Source: Paraburkholderia ginsengiterrae (GTDB lineage: Bacteria > Pseudomonadota > Gammaproteobacteria > Burkholderiales > Burkholderiaceae). Taken from it: 64,000 nt of DNA. The translations under genes and the position numbers were made by a program. The stretch covers positions 62,001 to 126,000 of the forward strand of contig NZ_LXKA01000360.1 in assembly GCF_001645125.1 (NCBI RefSeq), in the 5' to 3' direction. Every line of letters begins with the position of its first letter. The stretch's first letter is position 1. Below are positions 8,799-18,141 of the stretch, one piece after another. The notes below the pieces were generated by a model, which was given only the letters and a program-made list of their open reading frames with translations, had not been told where the DNA came from and did not search any database.

Positions 8799-11000
8799 TT
8801 GCCCCGTTTCACGTTCAAAAGCTGGTTTGCCCTGTTAGCGTGTGCCGCCGGACTGGCTGCGGGATCGGCCAGTTTCGCGGTTCGCGCGGAAACCCCCTTG
8901 AACGCGAAGACTTCGTGGATCGGCAACACCTTCGGTTTCGGCGACGGCACCTGGGCGCAGATCAACATCACCGCCATCGCGGTGGCGCCGGACGGCAAGA
9001 TTTATACGAATGCGCCCTGGGACGAAAGCGGCGCGGAAGCGAGCGTCTATCAGAACGGCAAGATGCTCGGCTTCGCGGGCGGCACGCATGGCTGGGGCAA
9101 TGGCGGCGGCAATGCGGTCGCGGTGAATCGCAAATACGTGTTCGTGGCGATCGCGGTCGGCAATGAGAAGGGGCGCCTCGTCGAACAGGGCGTGTGGCCG
9201 GAGAAGGGTAAGCAGTGGTACGGCATTTCGCGCCGGCTGATCGACGATCCGAAACGCGTCGCGCCGTTCCAGCCCGCCGCGAAAAGCGCGGACCCGCATG
9301 CGCAACTGGCGGCCGGCTTCCTGATGATGAACGAGGTGCCGACCGGCACGAGCGCGGAAATCGGCGGCCTCGCGGCGAACGACACCACGCTCTATGCCGC
9401 CAACACGGCGCGCGATCGCATCGAGGTGTACGACGCCGAATCGATGCAGCAGAAAACCACCTGGAGCGTGCACGAGCCGGGCCGAATCGCGCTCGCGCCG
9501 GACGGCACGCTGTGGGTGCTGAGCGGCACGCGCAACGACCGCGCGCCGCATGTCGAGCACTACACGGCCGACGGCAAGCGTATCGACGAAAACGTCACGC
9601 TGCCGGCCGAGACGGTCGCGGTGGATCTCGCGGTGGACGCGCAAGGGCGCATCCTGATCGCCGATAACGGTCCGCGTCAGCAGGTGCTGTATTTCACCAC
9701 GACTAACGGCCGCTATGCCGAGTCGGGATCGCTCGGCGAGCGCGGCGGCATTTTCAGCGGTGTGGCGGGCAAGCCGGGACCGCGCCGCTTCAACGGACTG
9801 ACTGGCGTGGGCGTAGACGCGCGCGGCAACGTGGTGGTCTCGACCAACGGCATCGGTCCGCGTTACGAACCGATTGGCGCGGGCCTCGGCGCGACGCTCG
9901 AAAGCTACGCGCCCGACGGCAAGCAGAACTGGCAGGTGCAGGGGCTGCTGTTCGTCGACGGCGCATGGATCGATCCGGCGCGCCCGGACAGCGTCTATAC
10001 CGGCAACAAACGCTTCGAGCTCGATCTGTCGAAGCCCGCCGGACAGGACTGGACTTACGCGGGCTTCCTGTCGAACCGCTTCAAGTATCCGGACGATCCG
10101 GTCTTTCACACCGATCAGTATCCGGGTCTGCCGATCGCCCGCCGATTGAAGGGCCACACGTTCCTGTATCTGACGGACATGTATGCGGACCATCTGAAGA
10201 TCTATCGCTTCGATCCGCAGCATGACGGCGAAACAGCGATTCCGTCGGGCTTTATTGCGGGGCGCGAGCGCGCCGTGGCCAAGGTACCGAACGCGCCGCC
10301 GGGTGGCGACTGGATCTGGCGCGATGTGAACGGCGACGGCAAGTTCAACACCGATGAGTTCACGCCCAACACCACCGGCACGCATCTCGCTGGCGGCTGG
10401 GGCTGGTGGGTCGACACGGCCGGCGACATCTGGCGCACGCGCGACAACAAGGGCATCTACCGCTTCCGTTTCGGGGGACTCGACGCCAAAGGCAATCCGG
10501 TCTACGCGTACTCGAACATGACCCAGTACCCGGTGCCGCAGCCGTTCACGGAACTGCACCGCGCGATCTACGAGCCGGAAACGGACACGATGTACGTGAC
10601 CGGCTACACGCCGGATACACCGGTCGATCGCGGCTTCTGGAAGGAAGTGGGCCGCGTGCTGGTGCGCTACGACAAGTGGTCGAGCGGCAATCCGGTGCAG
10701 CGCTATGCGATCACGCTGCCGTGGCAGACGCAGAGCAAACCTATTGCGACCATCATCGGCCTGACTGTCGAGGGGCAATACCTGTTCGGCGTCGAACCGG
10801 TCGGCGCGGTGCATGTGTGGGACAAGGACAGCGGCAAGGAGGTCGGCGTGATCCGGCCCGGCCCGGAAGTGGGCCGCGCATCCGGATGGGTCGACGTGCC
10901 GAACGGCATCAGCGCCGCGAAACGCAGCAATGGCGAGTATCTCGTGTTCGTCGAGGAAGACGCGCGCGGCAAAGTGATGATGTACCGCTGGAAACCTTGA
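8799..11000 (+). CDS. bceP: Secreted beta-propeller (NHL-like) protein of the EPS cluster (BceP-like)
   Basis: A 733-residue exported protein. The start is TTG at 8799 behind GGAGGAA (8787-8793), giving the signal peptide MPRFTFKSWFALLACAAGLA ending near FAVRA. Repeated blade-like strands (ITAIAVAPDGKIY, GRIALAPDGTLW, VAVDLAVDAQGRILIADNG, GVGVDARGNVVVSTNG) indicate an NHL/SMP-30-like propeller. Residues 509-520 (DVNGDGKFNTDE) form a perfect EF-hand-type calcium loop inside the propeller. Position before the flippase gene matches bceP, whose function is unknown. It may bind or process the polymer outside the cytoplasm; this is inference. Confidence 0.7.
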   Translation: MPRFTFKSWFALLACAAGLAAGSASFAVRAETPLNAKTSWIGNTFGFGDGTWAQINITAIAVAPDGKIYTNAPWDESGAEASVYQNGKMLGFAGGTHGWGNGGGNAVAVNRKYVFVAIAVGNEKGRLVEQGVWPEKGKQWYGISRRLIDDPKRVAPFQPAAKSADPHAQLAAGFLMMNEVPTGTSAEIGGLAANDTTLYAANTARDRIEVYDAESMQQKTTWSVHEPGRIALAPDGTLWVLSGTRNDRAPHVEHYTADGKRIDENVTLPAETVAVDLAVDAQGRILIADNGPRQQVLYFTTTNGRYAESGSLGERGGIFSGVAGKPGPRRFNGLTGVGVDARGNVVVSTNGIGPRYEPIGAGLGATLESYAPDGKQNWQVQGLLFVDGAWIDPARPDSVYTGNKRFELDLSKPAGQDWTYAGFLSNRFKYPDDPVFHTDQYPGLPIARRLKGHTFLYLTDMYADHLKIYRFDPQHDGETAIPSGFIAGRERAVAKVPNAPPGGDWIWRDVNGDGKFNTDEFTPNTTGTHLAGGWGWWVDTAGDIWRTRDNKGIYRFRFGGLDAKGNPVYAYSNMTQYPVPQPFTELHRAIYEPETDTMYVTGYTPDTPVDRGFWKEVGRVLVRYDKWSSGNPVQRYAITLPWQTQSKPIATIIGLTVEGQYLFGVEPVGAVHVWDKDSGKEVGVIRPGPEVGRASGWVDVPNGISAAKRSNGEYLVFVEEDARGKVMMYRWKP

Positions 11001-11082
11001 TGAAGCGCGTGATGTTTTCATTCGCAGTGGAAAGCAAATCCGCAAACCCGCAAGGCAAACGTAGTCAAACCCAAGGCATCCG

Positions 11083-12549
11083 ATGGACAAAGGCATTCTC
11101 AAGAACGTAGCGATCAATTTTTTTGGGCTGGTGCTGCCGACCTTCGTTTCGCTCGTGACCGTGCCGTCGTATATCAAGCTGCTCGGCGTCGAGCGCTACG
11201 GCGTGATCAGTCTCGTGTGGACGCTGATCGGCTACTTCGGGATTCTCGATCTCGGCATGAGCATGGCCGCGCAGAATCACATTTCGAAGGCGCGCGCTTC
11301 CGGCGACCAGGAAGAGAGCGTGCGCGTGTTCTGGAGCGCGACGTGGCTCAATCTCGCCACCGGGGTGATCGGCGGATTGATCATCTATTTCGGCGCGTTT
11401 CTCTACACCGCGTATTTCAGCAAGGTGTCGCCGGAGTTGCAGCACGAGGTGTATATGGCGTTGCCCTGGCTCGCGGTGGCGATCCCGATTGCCAACGTGT
11501 CGTGGGTGTTCGCGGGGGCGATCAACGGCGCGGAGCGCTTCGGCCTCTATAACACCAACCAGACCATCGGCACGTTCCTGTTCCAGTTGCTGCCGCTCGG
11601 CGCCGCGTTGTGGATGGGCGCGACCTTGCAGAACGTACTGGCCGCCGCGGTGTTCGCGCGCATTCTGGCGGCGCTGCTGCTCGGCCGTTGCGCGCTGCAA
11701 GTGCTGGATATCCGCCGCGTTCTGCCGCCGCAATTCGGCGTGGCCAAGGGGCTGTTCAATTTCGGCGGCTGGATGCTGATTGCGAGCGTGACCACCATGG
11801 TCGCCGACTCGCTCGATCGCGTGATGCTGGGCACGAGTCTCGGCGCGCGGTTCGTCACGTACTACACGGTGCCGCAGAACCTCGTGACGCGTCTGAATAT
11901 CGTGCCGACGGCGCTGGTGCGCACGCTGTTTCCGCGCCTGTCAGCGGTGGGGCGCGCGGACGCCGACACCATCACGCAGCAGTCGCTCGAATTTCTCAAC
12001 GGGGTGTTCACGCCGGTCGCACTCGTAGCCATGCTGGTGCTCGAGCCGTTCCTGCACCTGTGGGTCGGCAATGAAATCGCCACCGTGGCCGCGCCCGTGG
12101 GCCGCATTCTGATCATCGCCGTGTGGCTGGTCGGGCAGGCGAACGTGACGCGCATCCTGATCCAGTCGCAGGTCAACCCGGCCACGGCTGCGCGCGTCGG
12201 TTTGTTCGAATTGCCCTTGTTTGCAGGGGCGTTATGGCTCGGCATCACGCACTTTGGCCTGACTGGCGCGGCCGTCGCGGTGGCCGGCCGGGCGCTGTTC
12301 GACTACGCGCTGCTGCTGCGCCTCTCGGCGATTCGCGCGCGGCAGATCGCGCTCGACATGCTCGCCCACCTCGCTTTCCTGCTGGCCGGCCTGTGGCTTG
12401 CCAGCTTTCTGCCGGGTCTCGCCGTGGCGATCGTCGCCGGCGTGTTGATGGTCGGCGCGAATCTCGCCTGGTCGTTCACGATGACCCCCGCCTTGCGCGA
12501 TCTTGCGCGTTCACTGCTGTTGCGTCTGAATCCGAGGAAAAGCGCATGA
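11083..12549 (+). CDS. bceQ: Wzx-type polysaccharide flippase (BceQ-like)
   Basis: A 488-residue polytopic protein of the MOP/Wzx superfamily that moves the lipid-linked repeat unit across the inner membrane. The N-terminal helix set (KNVAINFFGLVLPTFVSLVTVPSYIKLLGVERYG is the family-style opening, only partly quoted as residues 7-26) and about 12-14 membrane segments support the call. Its stop overlaps the ATG of the following double glycosyltransferase. The ribosome site is weak (AAGG at about 11071). Confidence 0.85.
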   Translation: MDKGILKNVAINFFGLVLPTFVSLVTVPSYIKLLGVERYGVISLVWTLIGYFGILDLGMSMAAQNHISKARASGDQEESVRVFWSATWLNLATGVIGGLIIYFGAFLYTAYFSKVSPELQHEVYMALPWLAVAIPIANVSWVFAGAINGAERFGLYNTNQTIGTFLFQLLPLGAALWMGATLQNVLAAAVFARILAALLLGRCALQVLDIRRVLPPQFGVAKGLFNFGGWMLIASVTTMVADSLDRVMLGTSLGARFVTYYTVPQNLVTRLNIVPTALVRTLFPRLSAVGRADADTITQQSLEFLNGVFTPVALVAMLVLEPFLHLWVGNEIATVAAPVGRILIIAVWLVGQANVTRILIQSQVNPATAARVGLFELPLFAGALWLGITHFGLTGAAVAVAGRALFDYALLLRLSAIRARQIALDMLAHLAFLLAGLWLASFLPGLAVAIVAGVLMVGANLAWSFTMTPALRDLARSLLLRLNPRKSA

Positions 12550-15002
12550 ACCAGGAAGTCCTTGAAGAAGCCGTGCTGCAACCCGCGAAGCGCAGCGCAC
12601 TGGCCGAACTCACCACCGTACCCGGCGTAGAGGCGCCGACGCGCCGCGCTGCGTTGCGTGGCAACAGGACGGCGCGCGTCGCGATCGTGCACGACTGGCT
12701 CGTCACCTATGCGGGCGCGGAGAAGGTGCTCGAACAGATCGTGGCGTGCTTTCCCGACGCGGACCTGTTCAGCCTCGTCGATTTCCTCGACGACCGCAGC
12801 TTTCTGCGCGGCAAGCCGGTTACGACCTCGTTCATCCAGAAGCTGCCGATGGCGCGCACGAAGTACCGCACGTATCTGCCGCTCATGCCGCTCGCGATCG
12901 AGCAGCTCGACGTGTCCGCGTACGACGTGGTGATCTCCAGCAGTCACGCGGTCGCCAAGGGTATTCTCACCGGCCCTGACCAGGTGCATATCAGCTACGT
13001 GCACTCGCCGATCCGCTATGCGTGGGACCTGCAGCATCAGTATCTGCAGCAGTCCAAACTGACCAATGGCCCGAAGTCGGCGCTCGCGCGGCTGATTCTG
13101 CATTACATCCGCAACTGGGATATCCGCACCTCGAATTCGGTGGACGGTTTCGTCGCCAACTCCGACTTCATTGCACGGCGGATCAAGAAGGTCTATCAGC
13201 GCGACGCGCAGGTGATCTTTCCGCCGGTCGATGTCGAAGCATTCTCGCTATGCACCGACAAGGAAGATTTTTATCTGACCGCTTCGCGGATGGTGCCGTA
13301 CAAGAAGATCGACCTGATCGTCGAGGCGTTCGCGCGCATGCCCGAGCGCAAGCTCGTCGTGATCGGCGACGGCCCCGATATGGCGAAAATCCGCGCGAAG
13401 GCGGGGCCGAACGTCGAGATCATGGGCTACCAGCCGTTCAAGGTGCTCAAGGAAAAGATGAGCCGTGCCAAGGCCTTCGTGTTCGCCGCCGAGGAAGACT
13501 TCGGCATTTCGGTGGTCGAGGCGCAGGCGTGCGGCACTCCGGTGATTGCCTACGGCAAGGGCGGGGCGCTCGAAACCGTGCGCGATCTGTCCGAGCCGCG
13601 GCCCACCGGCATGTTCTTCGACGAACAGAACGCCGAGTCGATCATCGCCGCGGTCGAGCGTTTCGACGGCCACGTCAAGCGTATTTCGCCGGTGGATTGC
13701 CGCGCGAACGCCGAGCAGTTTTCCGCCGCGCATTTCCGCGAGCGCTTCTTCGCGCATGTGCGGGCCTCGGTGCCGGCCTTGCGCACGGCGACGCTGCCGC
13801 CGTACGTTCCTTATAAGGCGCCGGCCGCCGCCAACGGGCCGCGCATTCTTGCCGTCGATCAGAGCGGTGTGCTCGGTGGTGCGGAGCTGTCGCTGCTGGA
13901 AATCGTCAAGGCCCTGCATTCGCGCATCCAGGTCGTGCTGTTCGACGACGGCCCGTTCCACACCGCGCTGGCGAAAACCGGCGTGGGCGTCGAAGTGCTG
14001 GAAGCGGGCGTGCTGCGCAACGTGCGCAAGCAGGGCGGTTCCTTGCCGAAGGGGCAGGCGATCAAGGGCTTGATTTCGCTTGTGCGCGCCACAGCCAAAC
14101 GGGCGCACAAGGCCGACGTGATCTACGCGAACACCCAGCGCGCGATGGTGATCGGCGCGCTCGCCGGCAAGCTGGCGAAGCGTCCGGTAGTGTGGCATTT
14201 GCGCGATATCGTGAGCCCCGAGCATTTTGGCCGCAAGCAGCTGGCGATCATCAAATGGTGCGCGCGGTTTGGCCTCGCGCACGTGATCGCCAATTCGGCG
14301 GCGTCGGCGCGCGCGTTCGCCGAGCTCACGCGCTTTGACGACAAGCGGATCGACGTGGTATTCAACGGCATCTCCGCCGCGCCGTTCGACGCGTTGCGCA
14401 CCGTGCCGCAGGCAACCCTGCGGCACCGCCTGAATCTGCCGGAGAATGCGTTCCTGGTCGGCTCATTCAGCCGCCTCGCGCGCTGGAAAGGGCAGCATGT
14501 GCTGCTCGAAGCGATGGTGCTCAATCCGCAGATGCATGCGGTGCTGGTGGGCGCGCCGCTCTTCGGTGAGGATCAGTACGAGATCGAATTGCACGCGTTC
14601 GTCGCTGCGCACGGCCTCGCCGGCCGGGTGCATTTTCTCGGCTTCCAGCACGATATCGCGGCCTGCATGTGCGCGGTCGACGCGGTCGTCCATACGTCGA
14701 TCACGCCGGAGCCGTTCGGCCGCGTGATCGTCGAAGGCATGCTGGCGCAGCGCCCGGTGGTGGCCGCGCGAGCGGGTGGCGTGCTGGAGATTATCGACGA
14801 CTACGAGAACGGCGTGCTGTGCACGCCGGGCGATGCCCACGGTCTGGCCGATACGCTCGCCGAGTTGCGTTCGAACGACGAGTTGCGCAACAAACTGGTC
14901 AGGAACGGCTATCAGACGGCGCTAAGCCGGTTCGGCACCGCGGCGTATGTGGAAGGCGTCGAGCGGATTCTGAAGCGGGTAGCGGGCCGGAAAAAGGCCT
15001 AG
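12546..15002 (+). CDS. bceR: Two-domain glycosyltransferase family 4 (BceR-like)
   Basis: An 818-residue protein with two complete GT4 modules. Module one (about residues 40-410) starts ARVAIVHDWLVTYAGAEK and carries E-x7-E in EEDFGISVVEAQACGTPV. Module two (about 430-818) starts GPRILAVDQSGVLGGAEL and carries PEPFGRVIVEGMLAQRPVV. About twice the normal GT4 length, it likely adds two successive sugars or side branches, as proposed for BceR. The start ATG overlaps the flippase stop. Transcription probably ends at the hairpin at 15053-15086. Confidence 0.85.
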   Translation: MNQEVLEEAVLQPAKRSALAELTTVPGVEAPTRRAALRGNRTARVAIVHDWLVTYAGAEKVLEQIVACFPDADLFSLVDFLDDRSFLRGKPVTTSFIQKLPMARTKYRTYLPLMPLAIEQLDVSAYDVVISSSHAVAKGILTGPDQVHISYVHSPIRYAWDLQHQYLQQSKLTNGPKSALARLILHYIRNWDIRTSNSVDGFVANSDFIARRIKKVYQRDAQVIFPPVDVEAFSLCTDKEDFYLTASRMVPYKKIDLIVEAFARMPERKLVVIGDGPDMAKIRAKAGPNVEIMGYQPFKVLKEKMSRAKAFVFAAEEDFGISVVEAQACGTPVIAYGKGGALETVRDLSEPRPTGMFFDEQNAESIIAAVERFDGHVKRISPVDCRANAEQFSAAHFRERFFAHVRASVPALRTATLPPYVPYKAPAAANGPRILAVDQSGVLGGAELSLLEIVKALHSRIQVVLFDDGPFHTALAKTGVGVEVLEAGVLRNVRKQGGSLPKGQAIKGLISLVRATAKRAHKADVIYANTQRAMVIGALAGKLAKRPVVWHLRDIVSPEHFGRKQLAIIKWCARFGLAHVIANSAASARAFAELTRFDDKRIDVVFNGISAAPFDALRTVPQATLRHRLNLPENAFLVGSFSRLARWKGQHVLLEAMVLNPQMHAVLVGAPLFGEDQYEIELHAFVAAHGLAGRVHFLGFQHDIAACMCAVDAVVHTSITPEPFGRVIVEGMLAQRPVVAARAGGVLEIIDDYENGVLCTPGDAHGLADTLAELRSNDELRNKLVRNGYQTALSRFGTAAYVEGVERILKRVAGRKKA

Positions 15003-15052
15003 AGCGGTTGTTGAGCAGGGGCCTGGCCGGGTCTCTGCCGTCGGTGCGGGGT

Positions 15053-15086
15053 GGAGCGAAGGTTCGTGTACCTTCGCTCCTTTTTT
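15053..15086 (+). terminator. Intrinsic terminator after bceR
   Basis: An 11-bp perfect stem (GGAGCGAAGGT at 15053-15063, complement at 15070-15080), a 6-nt loop and TTTTTT directly after. Confidence 0.85.
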
Positions 15087-15135
15087 ATTGCGGGTTGCAC
15101 ACCGCTCGCTGCAACCCGCGGTTCACGCCGCCGAC

Positions 15136-16356
15136 TCAGGCCTGCTTCAAGGCCGCTTTCGGTTTGAAGCTGGCCGACCACTTCATGGCCGGCAGTTCGA
15201 CCAGCCGGTAGAACACGTAAGCGACCGGCACGGCCACCAGCATGTAGCCGAACGACGGCCAGATCGACGTTTGCAGCGCCGAGCGGAACAGCAGCGAGGA
15301 CAGCAGCACGAAGATCGGCAGATGGATCAGATACAGCGAGAAGCTGAAATCGCCGAAGCGCGACAGCAGGCGCAGACCCGTGGATTCGCGCTGGTTCCCG
15401 TTGCGCCGGTCGAGCGCCTTGTACAGATAGAACGCGAAGCCGACGGCCCACAGTTGGAACGCCCCGTACTGGCCGAAATGGAACGCTGCGCAGCCCAGCG
15501 CGATGAACCCGGCGGCCAGCACATAGAGCCAGACCGACGAGCGGGCATTCGGCGCACCATGCGCACTGGCGTCGGCGATCCACGCGCCGAGCGCCCATGC
15601 GAACCAGTACGACGTGAAGAACTGAATGTCGTGGCGCTCCAGCACATACGCGGACACCACGTTGACAAGCGCGATGAACGCAAGCACGGGCGTCATGCCG
15701 ATGCGCCGGCGCAGCGCGAACAGGAGCGGGTAGATCGCATAGAACTGCACTTCGAGCGAGAGTGTCCAGAGCGCGCCGTTCGATCCGAACGTCTTGCCGG
15801 CCACGCCTTGCAGGGAAAACAGGTTGACGAGGAAAGCCTGCCAGCCGATTTCGCGGATCTTGTGACTGACGGGCGTCAGTTGCAGGCTATACCAGTCGAG
15901 CGCGAAGGTCAGCACCAGCGCCGCGAGCAGCACCGGATAAATCCGCGCGAAACGGCGTAGCCAGAAATTGCCGCTGTCGAGCCGGTACGCGGGATTGCCG
16001 GCGAGCCGCAGCGCGCCGCCGCGATGAATGCAATAGCCACTGATCACGAAGAAAATCGGCACGCCCGCCGAGCCCCACGCGATCGGGAACGTCAGATACG
16101 CGGCAAGCGCATTCAGACTGATGGCGTGTCCCACACTCTGGTGAAACGCCTGCATGCCGACCCATTCGACCTGGCGGCAATGAAAATACGCGACCAGCAG
16201 CGCGGCGAAACCCCGCATGGCGTCGATGACATGCTCTTTGCCGGCGCTTTCCGCGCGCGCCTCGCTCTGGGCGCGCGGTGCAGCCGCTGTTCGGGGCGTG
16301 CGGGGTGTGGAACTGGGCAGGGATGCGGCGGCGGCATCCAGTGCTGAGTCGCTCAT
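15136..16356 (-). CDS. bceS: Membrane acyltransferase 3 family (BceS-like)
   Basis: A 406-residue integral-membrane acyltransferase with the family opening HVIDAMRGFAALLVAYFHCRQ (catalytic-region His), VPIFFVISGYCIHRGG and about ten hydrophobic segments. It is distinct in sequence from the bceO product, so the polymer probably carries more than one acyl type or position. It converges on bceR and diverges from the small membrane gene at 16598; the 16357-16597 gap is AT-rich and probably carries both promoters. Confidence 0.8.
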   Translation of the reverse strand: MSDSALDAAAASLPSSTPRTPRTAAAPRAQSEARAESAGKEHVIDAMRGFAALLVAYFHCRQVEWVGMQAFHQSVGHAISLNALAAYLTFPIAWGSAGVPIFFVISGYCIHRGGALRLAGNPAYRLDSGNFWLRRFARIYPVLLAALVLTFALDWYSLQLTPVSHKIREIGWQAFLVNLFSLQGVAGKTFGSNGALWTLSLEVQFYAIYPLLFALRRRIGMTPVLAFIALVNVVSAYVLERHDIQFFTSYWFAWALGAWIADASAHGAPNARSSVWLYVLAAGFIALGCAAFHFGQYGAFQLWAVGFAFYLYKALDRRNGNQRESTGLRLLSRFGDFSFSLYLIHLPIFVLLSSLLFRSALQTSIWPSFGYMLVAVPVAYVFYRLVELPAMKWSASFKPKAALKQA

Positions 16357-16597
16357 GCGCGGTCCTTATTCTGGCGGAGGAAAAAGCGGATTCGCACGGG
16401 CGCCGTACGGGCCCGCGTTGCTTGACATGCTAGTGCACGACGCCGGCAAAAAATCGATAAAAAATTGCGTAGTGAATTGATTTAATCCTTCATTTTGTGA
16501 CGAAGTGTAATTGAGCATAAGCAATTGCCTCGGTGAATTATTTGGCGATTTTGTCATGCTAATTTAAGGCACGGATTCTCTGACCTGGGGTGAAGTC

Positions 16598-16741
16598 ATG
16601 AACCTGCACTTACTGGCCGGCATCGCCGTGCTGCTGATCCTTGTCGCCGCCTCCGCGTACCGCGAGGCGCTGCGCAACGAACCAATCCGCCGTTTCCGGA
16701 TGAGTCCGGGCAAGTTGCCGCAACTCGACGAGCACGAATGA
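16598..16741 (+). CDS. 47-residue single-pass membrane protein, unknown function
   Basis: A short gene: ATG at 16598 with a GGGGTGAA ribosome site 6-8 bases upstream, and TGA at 16739. The product MNLHLLAGIAVLLILVAASA... has one hydrophobic segment (residues 4-20) followed by a basic patch (RRFR) and an acidic end (DEHE), typical of a small inner-membrane peptide with its C-terminus in the cytoplasm. It lies between two exopolysaccharide genes on the strand of bceT, 254 bases ahead. No family recognised. The initiation site and clean hydrophobic profile make it likely real. Confidence 0.55.
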   Translation: MNLHLLAGIAVLLILVAASAYREALRNEPIRRFRMSPGKLPQLDEHE

Positions 16742-16995
16742 CGCAGGCCTGAAAGCTCGTTGTCAGGATGCGTAAAATTTTCAACATTGCCAAAAAATAA
16801 TTCGAATCCGATGCGTAATTGTTGCCATATTCTGGTCACAAAACGCGATATCTAAAATGAATGACTTTATTGATTGGGAATGAGGAAATTTCACCTGCTT
16901 ACGGGCTAGATTTTTTTGCTAGTCTTTTCGACGCCAACGATTGGCCGCCTGGCCCGCGAACACACTAATTTCTAACCGATGTGGGAATGCCTACC

Positions 16996-17913
16996 ATGCT
17001 GAAAGTCACCAAAGCCGTGTTTCCCGTAGCGGGCCTCGGGACACGATTCCTGCCGGCTACCAAAGCAAGTCCTAAGGAAATGCTGCCGGTTGTCGACAAG
17101 CCGCTCATTCAGTACGCGGTAGAAGAAGCGATTGCCGCCGGCATCACGGAGATGATCTTCGTGACCGGCCGCAGCAAGCGCGCCATTGAAGACCATTTCG
17201 ACAAGTCCTACGAGATCGAAGCCGAACTCGAGGCGCGCAACAAGCAGAAGCTGCTCGATCTCGTGCGCAGCATCAAGCCGGCCAACGTCGACTGTTTTTA
17301 CGTGCGTCAGGCCGAAGCGCTCGGTCTGGGCCACGCGGTGCTGTGCGCCGAAAAACTGGTGGGCGGCAGCCCGTTCGCCGTGATTCTGGCCGACGACCTG
17401 CTGCACAGCACGAAGCCGGTCATGAGCCAGCTCGTGGACACCTTCAATCACTATCACAGCTCGGTGATCGGCGTCGAAACCATCGCGCGCGAAGACAGCC
17501 GTTCGTACGGCGTCGTGGATGGCCGCGAGTGGGAAGACAATGTGATCAAGCTCTCGGGTATCGTCGAGAAGCCGGCACCGGACAAGGCGCCGTCGAATCT
17601 CGGCGTGGTGGGCCGCTATGTGCTCATGCCGACCATCTTCAAGCATATTCGCGCAGTGAAGCCAGGTGCGGGCGGCGAACTGCAATTGACCGACGCGGTG
17701 CAATCGCTGCTGACCGAAGAACAGGTGCTTGCGTATCGCTATTTCGGCACGCGTTTCGATTGCGGCAGCAAGCTCGGCTATCTGAAGGCAACGGTGGAGT
17801 TCGCGCTGCGCCATCCGGAAGTGAAGGCGGAATTCGAAGCGTATTTGCAGGCTTATATGCAGGGCAATATGCAGGCGAACGTGCCGGCACAGTACACGGC
17901 GGAAGCGGCCTGA
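16996..17913 (+). CDS. bceT: UTP-glucose-1-phosphate uridylyltransferase (GalU / BceT)
   Basis: A 305-residue enzyme making UDP-glucose from UTP and glucose-1-phosphate, for exopolysaccharide and lipopolysaccharide. The nucleotidyltransferase signature is intact: [20 protein letters not shown], then [13 protein letters not shown], and ILADDLL holds the metal-binding Asp. The ATG at 16996 is chosen because GGGAA lies 8 bases upstream; in-frame codons at 16981 and 16987 are alternatives. It corresponds to bceT at the end of the cepacian cluster, but could equally be called galU. Confidence 0.9.
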   Translation: MLKVTKAVFPVAGLGTRFLPATKASPKEMLPVVDKPLIQYAVEEAIAAGITEMIFVTGRSKRAIEDHFDKSYEIEAELEARNKQKLLDLVRSIKPANVDCFYVRQAEALGLGHAVLCAEKLVGGSPFAVILADDLLHSTKPVMSQLVDTFNHYHSSVIGVETIAREDSRSYGVVDGREWEDNVIKLSGIVEKPAPDKAPSNLGVVGRYVLMPTIFKHIRAVKPGAGGELQLTDAVQSLLTEEQVLAYRYFGTRFDCGSKLGYLKATVEFALRHPEVKAEFEAYLQAYMQGNMQANVPAQYTAEAA

Positions 17914-17961
17914 TTTGACTTTGAATTAGGCTTTGAGTTTGACATTGAATTTGAGTTTGAC
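17914..17961 (+). repeat. Degenerate TTTGAN hexamer array after bceT
   Basis: Directly after the bceT stop, eight consecutive in-register hexamers read TTTGAC, TTTGAA, TTAGGC, TTTGAG, TTTGAC, ATTGAA, TTTGAG, TTTGAC. It is AT-rich in a GC-rich setting and sits between the gene and its terminator. Confidence 0.8.
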
Positions 17962-18063
17962 TCACGCCGGGCGGTGAGCCCGGCGCCGGCGGCCGACGCG
18001 AGCATTAACAGCGCGTGGGCCGCCGCCGCGAACGCATCACGCAGAAGCAACACGCAAATTAAA

Positions 18064-18098
18064 ACGGGCGCCGCAAACCACGCGGCGCCCGTCTTTCT
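18064..18098. terminator. Intrinsic terminator between bceT and glcB
   Basis: An 11-bp perfect stem (ACGGGCGCCGC at 18064-18074, complement at 18082-18092) followed by CTTTCTTT on the right and preceded by AATTAAA on the left, so it can serve both converging genes. Confidence 0.75.
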
Positions 18099-18141
18099 TT
18101 GCACCGGTCCGCGCTTCACGCACGGCCCGGCCAATTCACCA

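Noticed and set aside
8835-11177. A 780-codon open frame on the minus strand opposite bceP
   Set aside because: Shadow frame with basic, low-complexity product; the plus strand has the signal peptide and repeats.
8388-16830. Shared TGCGTAAT-like words upstream of bceO/P (about 8395) and bceT (about 16815) as a common operator
   Set aside because: Too short and too degenerate to stand out from chance in AT-rich promoter DNA.
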